Source of the DNA: Rhabdophis nuchalis
Lineage: Eukaryota; Chordata; Lepidosauria; Squamata; Natricidae
Reading direction: 5' to 3'
Assembly: GCA_039707465.1 (NCBI GenBank)
Contig: CM077644.1
Span: forward strand, 102,908,875 to 102,972,874
DNA length: 64,000 nt
Shown: positions 13,047 to 27,059 of the stretch, one piece after another
Position numbering within the stretch: position 1 is the stretch's first letter
How the letters are laid out: the number at the start of each line of letters is the position of its first letter
Translations under genes and position numbers: made by a program
Notes under the pieces: model-generated
Seen by the model: the letters and a program-made list of their open reading frames with translations, nothing else
What the model was told of the DNA's origin: nothing
The model's database searches: none

Positions 13047-13052
13047 TTTATT
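13047..13052 (-). promoter_or_regulatory. Candidate polyadenylation signal AATAAA
   Basis: This is the only canonical hexamer on the minus strand within about 1.2 kb downstream of the PTPRC stop codon. U-rich sequence lies downstream. Usage is inferred, not shown. Confidence 0.55.
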
Positions 13053-13670
13053 TTACACCTCTCTTGTTTTGATAACATTTGTCCATTGTCTCAGTTCATT
13101 ATTACAATGTAACCTGCAAGACTACAACCTGTTCATTTTGTTTTGATATCCTAATATAATATAAAAATATATTACAGCATATGCAGGGAAGGTCAAAAAA
13201 AGTCAAGATGGTGACTAGAAGCTTATCCTTTTTTTAAAACAAACTCTGGGCATTGAGAATTAGTTGTGCCTTTTTTCTGGATACCAACCTGAATATTTTT
13301 ACTGACAAAACTGTGTATGAATAACTTTCTTTCCCCTTAACAACAACAAGGAAGAGAAGAACAGTTCCTTTCTTTTGAAACTATGGAAAAGACACTTATA
13401 AAAAAAAAGTATGCTGTACTTCCAAAAATATTAAACAGCCCAAATCACAGCCAGTGATTAAAATCTCTATACAAACACACATACAAAATTCTCAGTCTTA
13501 TTATATCTACCCAAAAGTTCCCCATTCTTCCATATTGTTCCTTGGAGCAAAATAATCCTTTGAGTTTTACAAGATGTGTTCTGTAAAGGAATGCCATTTC
13601 TAATATTCTAGTTTCAATTTTCTTTTGCAGGAATATTATCTATGGTGCGGACTGAGGATTCATTCAAATT

Positions 13671-13949
13671 CTAAGCCATGTCACTTAAAACTGGATTTAT
13701 AGGTCCATTAATAGAACTCTCTGCTTCCCTAGAGGTATCCTTGGCTTTGAAATCATCACATATCTCAGCATCATTTCCACTTTCTTGACTCATAAGTTGG
13801 AAATCAGATTCCAAAGAGTTACTCTCTTCTTCTTTCTTGACTTCATTCTGGGTGTTAGTAATTTGTTCATGGCATTGGGCATTTTGTAGCTGTCCATTCT
13901 GGGCAGGATACAGGCTTGCAATAGCATCGTATAGAAATTGATAACCTTC
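13671..13949 (-). CDS. PTPRC: PTPRC exon 28: D2 end, C-terminal tail and stop
   Basis: The coding part is 279 nt with a TAG stop at 13671-13673. It starts [20 protein letters not shown], nearly the same as human QYQFLYDVIASTYPAQNGQ, then runs into a poorly conserved acidic tail with [21 protein letters not shown] at the end. The tail length (about 75 residues past AQNGQ) is like mammals. Confidence 0.98.
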   Translation of the reverse strand, partial: EGYQFLYDAIASLYPAQNGQLQNAQCHEQITNTQNEVKKEEESNSLESDFQLMSQESGNDAEICDDFKAKDTSREAESSINGPINPVLSDMA

Positions 13950-16900
13950 CTAAATGGCATTTAAAAAGAGAGAGTTAGCATATGTGCAAATCCAACATGT
14001 AGTTTCACAATGATATGATAAATGCTCAAAAACAGCATTATCATATTGTGAAAGATACAATATGCTGCCTAGACTTAATTAGCTAATATTTTTCAGTGTT
14101 TATAAAGTTCTGCTCCTCTCACATTTGGTTTTCATGATCACAGGAAGTCTTTACAAAGGATTCTTAAATAGAAGATATGAGAAACCACTGGCAAGGTTTC
14201 TTAAACTATAGATTGTCACTTTCCCATCACTTGCCATCCCTCCCTCCTTTAGCACAGAGTTATAGCAGAGGGCTCCACAGCAGGGACAGGAAAGTATCCC
14301 CTCCCTTAAATATACACAGAACAGAAGCCAAATTTACCCAGTAGTTACTTCTTCAATGCAACAAAGTATGTGTGGCCTACTTTATTACTAGCAAATATGT
14401 TCAGTATTCAAGAATTAAATGACCATCCAAAATAAATAATAAGGCAAAATACACCAGCAAAGCAATCATTGTTTGGACTCTGGACATTTTCCTACTGAAC
14501 GATAATGACATTGGAAGTATTTCTATAGAACAGACAGACTTTAAAAAAGAAAATAAAAGAAATGAGCTACTCATATATTTACTTACAAAGGAGGAAATCA
14601 TTTCTGTTCTGGCTCTACGAAGAGCTTTCACAACTTGGAAAACATCGATTACGCCTTCGGTCTCAGCACATTCCAAGAGATTTAGCAAAGCACAAAATAC
14701 TCCCGTTTGTTTAGAACCATCACTATAAAAATATATATTAAATATAAATATATATCAAAATCAAAAATATTAGCAGCAGCAGTAAAATGGAAAGACCAAC
14801 AAAGCTTAACATAGTACAGGTAGTCTTCAATTTATGGCCACAATTGAGCCCAAAATTGATGTTGTCAAGTGAGAAATGTGTTGAGTTTTGCCCCATTTTA
14901 CAACCTTTCTTGCCACAGTTCAGTGGTGAGTTGCAGGCGGTACGCCCCACTATGGGCGTACTGGAGCCTGCCCGGAGCATCGGATACCATTCTGGTACTG
15001 TGCTCCAGAGAGCCCACCCGCCTGCCCTCGCTCCTTACCTCTGCTTTAAGCTTTTGGCGCTTCCATGCACACACACGGCACGTACAGTGCCTGTGCGACG
15101 CTCCGGCGAGCAGCTGGAGCATTGCGGAGGCTTGCGGAAGTGTCACAGGTAGGTATGATGCATGCGTGTGTGCCCCGCATGCTCATAGAGGGATTGCAGT
15201 GTCCCGGGGTCATGTGATCTCCTTTTACAATCTTCTGACAAGCAAAATCAATGGGGAAACCAGAGACACTTAACAGCTGTATTATTAATTTGACAAGTGG
15301 TGGGTTCCAGATTCGTCCACACCCATGTGGGTGATGCGCACCCATGCGGCTTCACTCACATGGGCATGCGGGGCGCACACGCATGCATCATACCTAACAG
15401 TGACACTTCCGCAAGCCTCCACAATACTCCAGCTGCTCGCATCTGAATATAAAAGTCATGTGGGATGCTGCAATGGACATAAGTGTGAAAAGTGGTCATA
15501 AGTAACTATTTTCAATGTTGTAACTTTGAACGGTCACTAAGTGAACTGTTGTTAGTGGAGGGCTACCTCTACAACATAGGTACAACTACTATAGAAGAAA
15601 TTAGAAAGAATTGCTAAATCCTAAATTAACAGAAGTTCTTAAAATGTAGGCGAAAAACAAACAACTTACTTTGATATTAAAACAAATGTTACTACCATTT
15701 TTGAGGTAAATGAAGAAACAAAAAGAACATTCAAATGAATTAACAGTTCAAAGAATAATACAAAGGGGATTAAGAAGCAGTGATCCAGGGTTCCTTGGAA
15801 ATAGCTCCAAGACTAAAGCAGTATAGAAATCTTCCTTTGGGTGGGATCCAGACAGGATTATAAAATGGATATAAAATAGATAATTTAACTCCTTTTAGCA
15901 TAGTTGTATGCCACCAACCAAGCCTTTCTTGTTGGCTACATAAATTAGTTTAATTTAGCAATAAATAATGGTGCTTTTTTTGAACAAATCAATTCAATTT
16001 CAATCAATTTTAATACTTATAAACCGCACCCTCTCCCCACAGGGACTCGGGGCGGTGCACAGGGAGAATAAAAACAATAACTATATACAACATTTCATAT
16101 TAAAAATAAATTAAACAACACCTGTGCTAAAATACCCATTAAAACTAACTAAACTAAAAATCCCCAATAAACCCAAAACAGAGGAATAACTATCCGAGGC
16201 CGGCAAGGCAGAAGAAGTGTGTTTTTAGTTTAAGACGGAAGGAGCGGAGGTCCGTGGTGGTCCTAATGTCGGGGGGGAGGTCGTTCCAGAGGGCTGGGCC
16301 CGCCACAGAGAGAGCCCTTCCCCTGGGTGTCGCCCGCTGACAAAGTCTAGTGGACGGCACCCGGAGAAGTCCCTCTCTGTGGGAGCGAATCGGCCGTGAG
16401 GATGTATGAGGCAGGATCCGATCCCGCAGGTAGCTAGGTCCCGAGCCATGGAGCGCTTTAAAGATGATAATTAATACCTTGAAGGGCACCCGGAAGACAA
16501 CAGGCAGCCAGTGCAGCTCGCGCAAGAGCGGTGTTACATGGGTATACCTTGTGGTACCCATAATTGCTCGCGCGGCTGCGTTCTGGACTAGCTGAAGTCT
16601 CCGGGTGCACCTCAAGGGAAGCCCCATGTAGAGAGAGTTACAATAGTCCAGTCGGGATGTCACGAGCGCATGAGTGACTGTGCGACGGGCGTCCCGATCC
16701 AATAGGGGCCGCAATTGGCGAACCAGGCGAACCTGGTAAAACGCCCTCCTGGCCACGGCTGTCACTTGATCTTCCATGGACAGCCGGGTATCCAGGAGGA
16801 CACCCAAATTGCGCGCCCCATCCACAGGGGCAAGATGTTCGCCCCCTATGGCCAGCGTTGGAGTGAGCTGGTTGAAACGGGCAGCCGGAAACCACAGCCA

Positions 16901-19900
16901 CTCGGTCTTGGTCGGGTTGAGCCTGAGTCCGTTACTTCCCATCCAGATCCGCACGGCTTCCAGGCACTGGCACATCACCGCTACGGCATCATTGGGATGG
17001 TTTGGGGTAGATATATACAGCTGGGTGTCGTCAGCATAAAGGTGGTACTCTACCCCAAAACCACGGATGATCTCACCCAGCGGCTTCATGTATGCATTAA
17101 ACAGGAGAGGCGAGAGGACCGACCCCTGAGGCACCCCGCATGTGAGGGGTCTCGGGGTCGACCTCTGCTCTCCTGCCAACACAAATTGCGATCGGCCAGA
17201 GAGGTAGGAGGAGAACCACCGCAAAACGGTGCCTCCCACCCCCAACCCCCCCAGCCGATGCAATAGGATACCATGGTCGATGGTATCGAAAGCCGCCGAG
17301 AGATCTAATAGGACCAGGATGGAGGAACACCCCCCATCTCTGGCCCTCCAGAGATCATCCACCAATGCGACCAATGCCGTCTCGGTGCTATGCCCGGGCC
17401 GAAAGCCGGACTGGCGCGGGTCTAGATAATCAACTTCCTCCAGGTGACGGGGAAACTGTTGTGCCACCACACTCTCAACAACCTTCGCCAAAAAGGGAAG
17501 GTTGGAGACTGGACGATAGTTATTTAATAGAGCTGGATCCAAAGAGGGCTTCTTAAGGAGGGGCCTCACCATCGCTTCTTTTAGGGAAGCAGGCAAGGAA
17601 CCCTCACTTAAGGATGCGTTGACAACCTCTTGGAGCCAGCCTCGTGTCACCTCCCAGGATGCCAGTACAAGCCAGGAGGGACACGGGTCCAATAAACATG
17701 TGGTGGCTCGCAGTCGCCCACCTAACCTGTCCATATCCTCGGAAGTAACGGAGTCAAACTCCTCCCAAACAAGATCTGTCTCGTGGCATCCCACTGGGCC
17801 ATGAATGGGGGCTAACTCGTTCTGTATCTGAGCGATTTTCTCCTGCAGAAAAATCACAAATTCCTCTGCTCTACCCTATAACGGGGCTTCCCGCACCCTC
17901 TGTTGAAGGAGGGAGCGGGTCACCCTAAACAGGGCGGCAGGGCGGTTGTCTGCGGATGCTATGAGAGTAGCACAATGATGGCGTTTGGCCACTCTCAGCG
18001 CCACAATGTAAGTCCGTAAATGGGCTCTTACCTGTGTCCGGTCAGATTCAGAACGGGTAGACCTCCATCTTCCCTCTAGGCATCTCTTGCGGCGTTTCAT
18101 CACCCGCAGCTCCTCGGTAAACCGAGGAGCCAGGGTGTTTCGGCGCCGCAAGAGAGGCCGCAAGGGCGCGACCCGATCCAGGGCTCCCGTGGTCGCAATA
18201 TTCCATGCGGCCACGAGGTCCTCCATCGGGGCACGGGTCAGGGGTACAGGAACTGGCCCAAGCGCCGTTTGGAACCCATCCGGGTCCATCAGGCGCCTGG
18301 GGCGGAACCAGATTGGTGACTTAGGTTCCGCCTCCCCGCGGAAATAATTTGTATCTGACGGCCGTGGCCAGGGGAGCCTTTTATCAGGTGAACCTGATAT
18401 GCCAGTTACGCCCCTTTCTACATTGTGATGCCCTACGCATGGTCACTCAAGCCCTCGTCACTTCCCGCCTAGACTACTGTAACGCTCTCTACATGGGGCT
18501 CCCCCTGAGGTGCGCCCGGAGGCTCCAGCTAGTCCAGAACGCAGCCGCGTGGGGGATTTTGGGAGTGTTGAGATACTCCCATATAACACCTCTCCTGCGC
18601 GAGCTGTACTGGCTGCCTGTGGCTTTCCGGGTGCGCTTCAAGGTGTTAGTGACCACCTTCAAAGCGCTCCATGGCATGGGACCTGGTTATATGCAGGACC
18701 GCCTTCTACCACATACCTCCCTTAGACCTGTCCGTTCTCACAGGGTGGGCCTCATCATGGTGCCATCGGCCAGACAATGCCGGCTGGTGGCCCCCAGAGT
18801 GAGAGCCTTCTCTGTGGCAGCTCCTGCCCTCTGGAATGGCCTACCACCCAACCTCCGCATGATCACGAACCTGCGCCTCTTCCGCCGGGCTCTAAAAACA
18901 TATCTCTTTCACGAGGCCGGCCTGGCATAGCTCTAAATTTTAATCTTATTTTAGAAATGGGTTTTAATTGGCAATTTTAGCACAGGTGCAATTTAATTTA
19001 ATTTATTTTTAATATCCTGTATTTATTGTTTTTTTTACATTTTATTCCTTTCCTGTGCGCCGCCCTGAGTCCAATCCGGAGATAGGTGCAGGATATAAAT
19101 TTGATAAATAAAATAAAATAAAGTATAATAGCATGAAAGATTCGTTATCATTCCTGTCTGTGGAACAATGTGGTGTGGATTCTCAGAAGGGAGGGGTTGC
19201 TTTCCAGTGGTGGGTTCTGGATCCCGTTGCAACTGGTATGGTGCAATGGGACCCGGTGTCCACCACATGGCACAGAGCACACAGCGCATGCATGTGTCCT
19301 TCCCTCCAGCGACGTCTCTGTGAGCCTCTGTGACACTCCAGCTGCTTGGTGGAGCATCGCACAGGTGCTGTATGCACTGTGCACGGAAGCGCCAAAGAGT
19401 TCAAATACAGGTAAGGACGATGGGTGGGTGGGCCCTCTGGAACACCATACTGGAACGGTACCTGGTGCTCCGGGCAGGCACCAGTACGCCCGTACTGGGG
19501 TGTACCGCCTGCAACTCACCACTACTGCTTTCCGAGGGCAGTGGACTTTGGAAGGCAGTGGACTTTGGAAAGATTGGTTGGCAGTAGCATAATTAAAAGG
19601 ACTCCTTCTTAGCTTTTCCCAGAGTATATTGTAGTTATACAAATGGTTGCTTTTGTCTGGCAAGATTCTGTCTATAGGTGAAGAATAATAAAGGAAATTA
19701 CTGTTAAATCAATCTTGTTTCTTGGACCTGATATGATCACACCTTCTTTCTTTCTTTTTTAGCAAGGGCAGAGCTTTTCTATTTATGGGATTCATACTCT
19801 ACATTTATACTCTGCCTCAGGATCAAGAACTATAGAACATAACCTACTCCAATATAAAGATGAAAGCATTATATATGCAACAGGCACACCTCAAAGCATG

Positions 19901-22900
19901 TCAAAATACCTCTAAAGGTGGTACCTACCCACAGTGTACAACAAGTGGAACGTTCTTGTTCTTGATAGTCAAATTTGCTTCAGCTCCATCTTGGTTTGAA
20001 AACTTTTGCTTGAAATTCTGGATCATGGTGATTAAGTCTTGGGGGGTTTCTGGGAGAGCAGAACTATCCCATCTATGGTACTGATACTGAAACACTTTTC
20101 TGCTGTCTTTCCTCTGTAACGAATGCCAGAACAAAACAATCGATACATGTTTAGAACTAAGGCTCCTTACTTGTACATGCACAAAGATCAAAATACTGAA
20201 CCTGGAAAGTCCATCATAATGGTGACCCAAATGATGACTTTTGCTGCTGAAAGCAAAAGACCCCACTAAGGCTTCCTCAAAAGATCTTCCTAAATTCTTA
20301 GGAGCTATGAGCTTCTTTACTGAGATTATGAAAGTGCTTAATTGCTTAGTGCCTTGCTCCAGTTTGTCAAATAAAAACACGAGTTGACATTTCTGTCGCT
20401 GTGTGGGGGTATCTTCTGCCTGCAATGGAGACAGAATTCTCCTCAATCCAATGTTTCCATATAAAGAAAAACACCAACCTGCAACTAGATATAAGAGGGA
20501 TTTCCCACTAATATGTAGGTGACTCTCACAGACCTATTCTCCAATATCTCCAATATCTCATTGACTAGGCTATTTCTACAATGAATGAATGAAGGCAAAT
20601 ATATATGTCCCAAGATTTTGTTGCAGAATCTTATCTGGATCGGTTACTGGGATCAGAGGTTTAATCTTCCAAGTTTTGGATTCATGCTGGAGCCCATCCT
20701 CAAGGAAATTCCAGCAGAATGTGTTGGAGAGAAGTTAGAAAGAAATTCCCCAAGGGTGGACTCCATTGTGAGTCCTAAAGCTTGGAAGACTAAATCTCTG
20801 GTCCCAGTGACCAGCCCAGATTGGATCCTGTTTCTACAATACTTGCTGGTTTGTACTTTCCTTTTCTCTAGTAAAAGGTCAATCCTCATAGCTTTTTTGT
20901 TATTGTTTCTATTTCTGTTCATGTACTCAACCATATTGAAATGTTATACTTGAAAGAGATAACAACAAAATAAAATTATTTAAACAGAAAAATAAAATTA
21001 CTGCAAAAAACAATCATACATAGGCTAGCGAAAGGAAGGGAAGGGACTCTACATCCTGGTTTAAATTCAAGATACAGTCCTAGTATGTTGGAGATCATTA
21101 GAATCCTCAGAAAACATGGTCAAGGTTCATCAGGTTGGCTGAATCATAGTACTTGAAGTCTAGCACAGCTGAAGAGCATCAAGTTGAGAAAGGTTGCTAA
21201 ATATGCCTTCTTCCTACATGCTACATTAAATCATTTGAACAACTAGTTTGTCTCCAAGCTGTGTGCATTACAATAAATGTTTATGTATCTCCATCAGTTC
21301 AATATTTGAAGACATCTATAGTGTTGTAGCATTTAAAAGAAATCCAGAATTGCTTCATGATATTAATAAAATATACAAACAAACAGGGACACCAAAGGAA
21401 GTGGAAAATAAAACGTTAGAAGTGCAACCAAAGCCCTCTATAGATGAGGATGAATAATTAGTCTTTTTACCTTTACGTGACTTATGTCAAAGGTACGCAT
21501 GGTGTAACTGGGGCTACAGCTGCTGTCTTTTAGTTCAACAGTGATATTATCATATGTCGTTTTTTCTTCTTGCCAATACTGTGCACAGAGTTCCTAGAAT
21601 TGAAGAAAGACCAAATCAGTATGTGTCCAAATCAGGACAAAATAAAATCAGTTGTCTTGATCCAAATTATATAAGAGCAATATAAAGGTAGTCCTCAATT
21701 TACAATCATTTGTTTAGCAACTGTTTGAAATTACAACGACACTGAAAAAGGTGACTTATGGCCATTTTTACAGTTATGATCTTTGACCCATGATCATGTG
21801 ATCAAAATTCAGCTGCTTGGCAACTGGGTCACATTTATGACAATCGCTGTGTCCCAAGGTCATGTTTTGTGATCTTCTGGCAAGGTGGAGGGGAAGCCAG
21901 ATTCATTTAACGACCAGGTTACTAACTTACCAACTTACTCCTTAACAATTGAGGCAAGAAAGGTCATAAAATGGGACAAAGCTTACTTAACAAATGTCTC
22001 ACTTAACAACAAAACGTTTGGGCTCAATTGTGGTTGTAAGTCAAGGACTGTCTGTAATTGCCATTTGCAACTTTCCCAAATGATTTCCAACAAGCAAAGT
22101 CAGTTGGGGAAGCCAGATTTACTTAACAACTGACTGATTCACTTTAACAATTGCAGTGATTCAGTTAACAACCATAGCAAAAAAGAAAGGTTGTAAAATC
22201 AGATGCAACTCTCCTAACAATAACTTTATTCAGCAAGGGAAATTCTGGTCGCAATTGTGGTCATAATTTAAGGACTACTTGGTATTCCGTTGAGAAAAAA
22301 CAGCCATTCACTTTCTCGTAAGGTCACAAAGTGGATCATAGGATATAAACACTGAAGATCTTTTCAAACATAATTAGTCATGTAGCACGAAGCCCTATTT
22401 TACTACTCTTATGTGTGCATAGACCTATTATTTAGCTATGCAAAACTAGCAGTGTGGTGAGAAATGCTTCTTTCACAAATTCTTGTAAATGCTAATGTAA
22501 ATGTGAAAGGCCAGATAGCTCCAAGATATTTCATTTTGAATTGTGGATGATAGTTAGGTTGAGGTTTGTTTGGTTTTTTAAATTAACCTAAGTTTGCATT
22601 TTCAAACTAATATATGAACTTTGCACTATAACATACTGAATATCTTTTTCTACACACATACTGTATTTCTTGATAAATAAAAATACTTAAATACTTACAA
22701 TCATGTCTTTTCACCTAGGAGTAGGTGCCACTGAGCCTAGATTCAATCGGTATATTTTGTATCCTAATGGATATGCTTTCAGTCAGTGTATGTCTACAGT
22801 GTTTGGTTTAGAGAATTGAAATTGGCATTTTTCCATAACAGAAACATCACAGTCTGACTATAGAGAAATAAATTTGCTTACCTGATTGTCCGTCAGCATC

Positions 22901-23599
22901 GCAATAACTTTGACTTTCTTTTGATAAATCATGTTCCAGAAGTCACCTATTGTTTCTGGAAGTGGTCCTTGTGTTGCTATAATTCCATCTTGAACCCAGT
23001 AACTCTGTTTAATAATTTAAAAAATGAAATAATTAAAAACTAATAGTATGAAAATATGCAGGGAGTAACACATACCAATACAGATAAATTGAATACATGA
23101 TAAATTAAAGGAAATAAATGAAAGATAAAGCACTGTCTGACATCACTTAAAAGTTGTGAAATGTAAAGGCTCCCCTCGCATATATATGTGTTAGTTATTC
23201 CCAACACTAGGGGGCAGTGCTCATCTCTGTTTCAAAGCCGAAGAGCTAGCGCTATCCGAAGATGTCTCCGTGGTCATGTGGTCGGCATGAGTAAATGCCA
23301 AAGGTGCATCAAACACTGTTACCTTCCCACCAAAGGTGGTTCCTATTTTTTTACTTGCATTTTTACATGTTTTTGAACTGCTAGGTTGGCAGAAGGTGGG
23401 ACAAGTAATAGGAGTTCACTCCGTTACCCAGTGCTAGGGATTTGAACCGCCGAACTGCCAACCTTTCTGATTGACAAACTCAGTGTCTTAGCTACTGAGC
23501 CACCATGTCTCAATATTTGGTAACTTGCTTTAAAGATCATCCATGCAATTGGGAGAAATCAAATAAAACCAACAAACAAAAGACAAATTTCTGATGATT

Positions 23600-23677
<78 letters not shown>

Positions 23678-26600
23678 TTAATTTATATCCCGCTCTCTCT
23701 CCCCAAGGGGACTCGAGGCGGGGCACAGGCAATTAAAAATACAAATAAACCACAGACAAATACAAAATACAGAGTTAAAAATAGATTAAATAGATCCTGC
23801 GCTAAAACCTATAAACTAAACTAAAAATTACCCCTAAAAAACCCTAACCTAAAAAGAGACTACCCAAGGCCGGATTTAGTTAATTCCTTATAGCGATCCA
23901 TATGTTTTTACATATCTATAAGTATCCATTGAAGCATGATGACTCAGTGACTTAACGACGCTGGAGATGGTCTCAGCTCCAGCAGTTTGAGCCCAAGCAC
24001 TATCTGTCAGGGTGACCTCCTAAAACTCACGTCAGCTTTTGTTCGCCTAACAGTTTTAAAGCATGTTCTATGCAAGTAGATAGATAAGTACCACTTTGGT
24101 GGGGAGACGAGCTGGTGCTCTGTGCAGGCAGTCAGATACTTGATGACTCTGAACCTTCCCAGTTGCATTGTCCATTTGCAAGGCAACTCCAGGAAGGGAA
24201 GGGAGGCTTGGGTTAGTGACACCTCAGAAAGAGCTACTTTCCCTCTGGTGCGAAACCAGCTCGCCTTCCTGTGGCACGCCTTAGGAAGCTTGCAAGCATT
24301 TCCTATAACAGGCTAGTACCTTGGCAAGTCAAACTACTACTCTGCAATAGCATTGCGGTCTCCTGAAAACTGTAGCAATGCCATACGCTAATAATAATAT
24401 CCATTGAAAGTAGGAAGGGAAGAAAACCGATACTTTTTACCTCCATGCAAAGAAATCTTTTAAGGGCGTTTTAAGTTTCTATGTTATCAAAAATCCCTTT
24501 TCATTAAATGATTTTTTTTAAAACAGTTGGAAAATAACTGTGACTTCAGAGACCTATGGCAGTGGCAAAATGAATCAACCACACATACGGGTATAAAGGA
24601 AGCATTGATGTATTTATTGGGTTCCTCTTCACAATCACTATCCTCATCAGATGAATCAACTTCTTGTTCATTCTCTCTGTTCCCTTCTTCTTCGTGTTTG
24701 AATAACACTCTGTTGTAATCATCTGCACCACAAGATAATCAGAACATACAAGTCAAATAGCTTCATAGAAGTGAATAGCACATCTCAGTTATTCATAAAT
24801 TATTACAAAAGCTATGGCAGCTTATCAGTCCTGTTAGTCTAGAAGAAATTATACAAATTATATAAAATTATACAAAGAATTATTATAAGCTCACAAGCTG
24901 GATCTTCAAGGTAGTCAGGCATGCTAGGATATTTCATGCCACTCTTCCACTCTTCTCATTCTCATTCTCTCTCTCTCTCTCTTGTCTTCTACAGCAGTCA
25001 GTCAGCATTTCTTGACCACTAAATATTCATTCTTTGGCCATTAAATAACACCACTCAATCTTATTGGGCTACTTCAGAAAATGCACACCAGGGGTGGGTT
25101 CCGGATTCTGTTCCAACCGGTCAAGTCAAGTTAAGTAGGTTTGTCATTTCAACAATATACAGTACAGTACACAGTGAGATGAAACAACGTTTCCCCAGGA
25201 CCAAGTATGGTTGGGAACGGGCCCAGCAGTGTCCACATGGATGCGTACAGCACGCACAGCACACACGTGTCTTGGCATTTCCACGAGCCTCCGTGACACT
25301 CCAGATTCTCAGCGGATCATCACGCAGGCGTTGTATGCACTGTGTGCATGCGTGGAAGCACTGAAGATGTAAAAGGATGGTAAGAAGCAAGGCTGGGCGG
25401 GTGGGCCCTCTGGAGCACCGTACCGGGACGTACCGCCTGCAACCCACCACTGATGCACACCTTCATTGGGTACAAAAGAAGCAGCCTACTTCCTGGCAAA
25501 GAAGGGTCAGCATAGGTATTTAGTATTTATGTTGTAAGCTCTGAGTTGGCTCCTACTGGGTTTCCATGTGAACTTTAGCATGTTAATGTTAATTTACCTG
25601 CTAAGGTTCTTAAGTCTGTTTATTTATAACCTTCGATTAGGTTGCAACAGTTTTTGAACCAAGGTACCTCAAATGGGTGAATTTACAGAATGCATCTAAA
25701 TCTAGGATCATTACACTCAGAGGATTGACATTTGGAAATGTTGTGCCCACTTCAGCACTGCCATGCTGACACATGGCCTTGGTCAGCCATGGTCACATGA
25801 AGTCATTTCCAATGCTCTCTGATAACTCCCCACAAGTCAATGGGGAAGCCAGAAGGACAGGCACTGGGGAAACCCAGGTTCTGGTTCATCCTTAGTCATG
25901 TAAACTCACTGAATAACATTGGGCCGCTTTACTCTCAATCCAAGTTGTGGGTTGTTACTTTGGGGGGAAACCAGGAGGAGGAAATAACCTGTACAATATT
26001 TTGAGTCTTTATAAAAAGTGGATATAAAATTAATTAACAAAACAAGGTGATTGGGAAGACTTGGAGTTGTAAAATTCCAAAGGAACTAAAAGTGCATTCA
26101 TTCATCTTATATTTCTTGACCCACTCTCCCCCATTGATTGTATTGCTTAGATGACTGAGGAAAAAGCTAATATTTTTAGGGGTCTTTACTTTTGCAAATT
26201 ACTTGGAGAAATGTGTGACTTCTCACGGGAACAGAAGATGCAGAATGGAAGTTTCCATACACCTTTTGTTATAAAAGGTGTAAGCAAATTGTTTTAAAAT
26301 GTAATGTTATTTTAAAAAAATTTCCATGGATCAGTTAGAACAGTAAAACTCAGAATATATGATTTGTAGACTTCCACTTGCAATACTCACATGGAATTAC
26401 TGTGGCACTCCGGTTTTTCTCTGTGTTCTCTTGTTTTCTACCAGCTTTCTGATTCTGCCAGTTTTTGTATAAAGGCAGGCGCTAAAAAAAGCAGAAGTAC
26501 CAAAGAAAAGTTATAGCTAAGCAGCATATAGTTAATGCTCAACTATATCTCACCATTATGATATGTTTATATAATTTTAAATGCCAATCAACTAAAATGA

Positions 26601-26991
26601 GCAGAAACCAACTTACAATGATGCAGAACATTAATGTTCCCATCTCTGCTTAAAATTAAAGTGTTAGTTTAGCAGTCATTTGCTGTATTTATTTTATTTC
26701 ATTCATTTATTTATAGAAAAGGAGTCCCTGCAGATTTTACTCTGCTAATCGTTGTTGACTATATGAGGTGGTTCTCATGATTTCAAGGCCATGTTATGCT
26801 GGTCACATGGCCAGCATGACATCACAAAGGGCTTTTACCTTCCCACCAAAGTGGTACCTATTTATCTACTTGCATTTGCATGCTTTCAAGCTGCTAGGTG
26901 GGCAGGAGCACTGCAGGGCGCTCAAGTCTCGAACTGGGGCTGCGGACTTTCCAGCTGCTAAGCCACTACACCGCCTCATTTAATTATATTA

Positions 26992-27059
<68 letters not shown>

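Larger units (their letters stand above)
12618..13670 (-). other. PTPRC: PTPRC 3' UTR (far end uncertain)
   Basis: Unique, AT-rich DNA follows the stop codon with no recognised interspersed repeat. On the minus strand there is a canonical AATAAA at 13047-13052 (about 620 nt after the stop) and an ATTAAA at 12618-12623 (about 1050 nt after). Either could define the end; the second gives a length nearer the human 3' UTR. Confidence 0.6.

Noticed and set aside
14787..15345. Frames of up to 134 codons on both strands
   Set aside because: They lie entirely inside nested MITEs; the residues are unrelated to any family I know.
16715..17266. Plus-strand frame of 183 codons
   Set aside because: It is antisense to the L2 reverse transcriptase and has no motif of its own; the same happens at 38318-38776 and 39640-40050.
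23594..23824. Frame with a long poly-Asn run
   Set aside because: It is the translation of an (ATA)n microsatellite and an L2 3' UTR.
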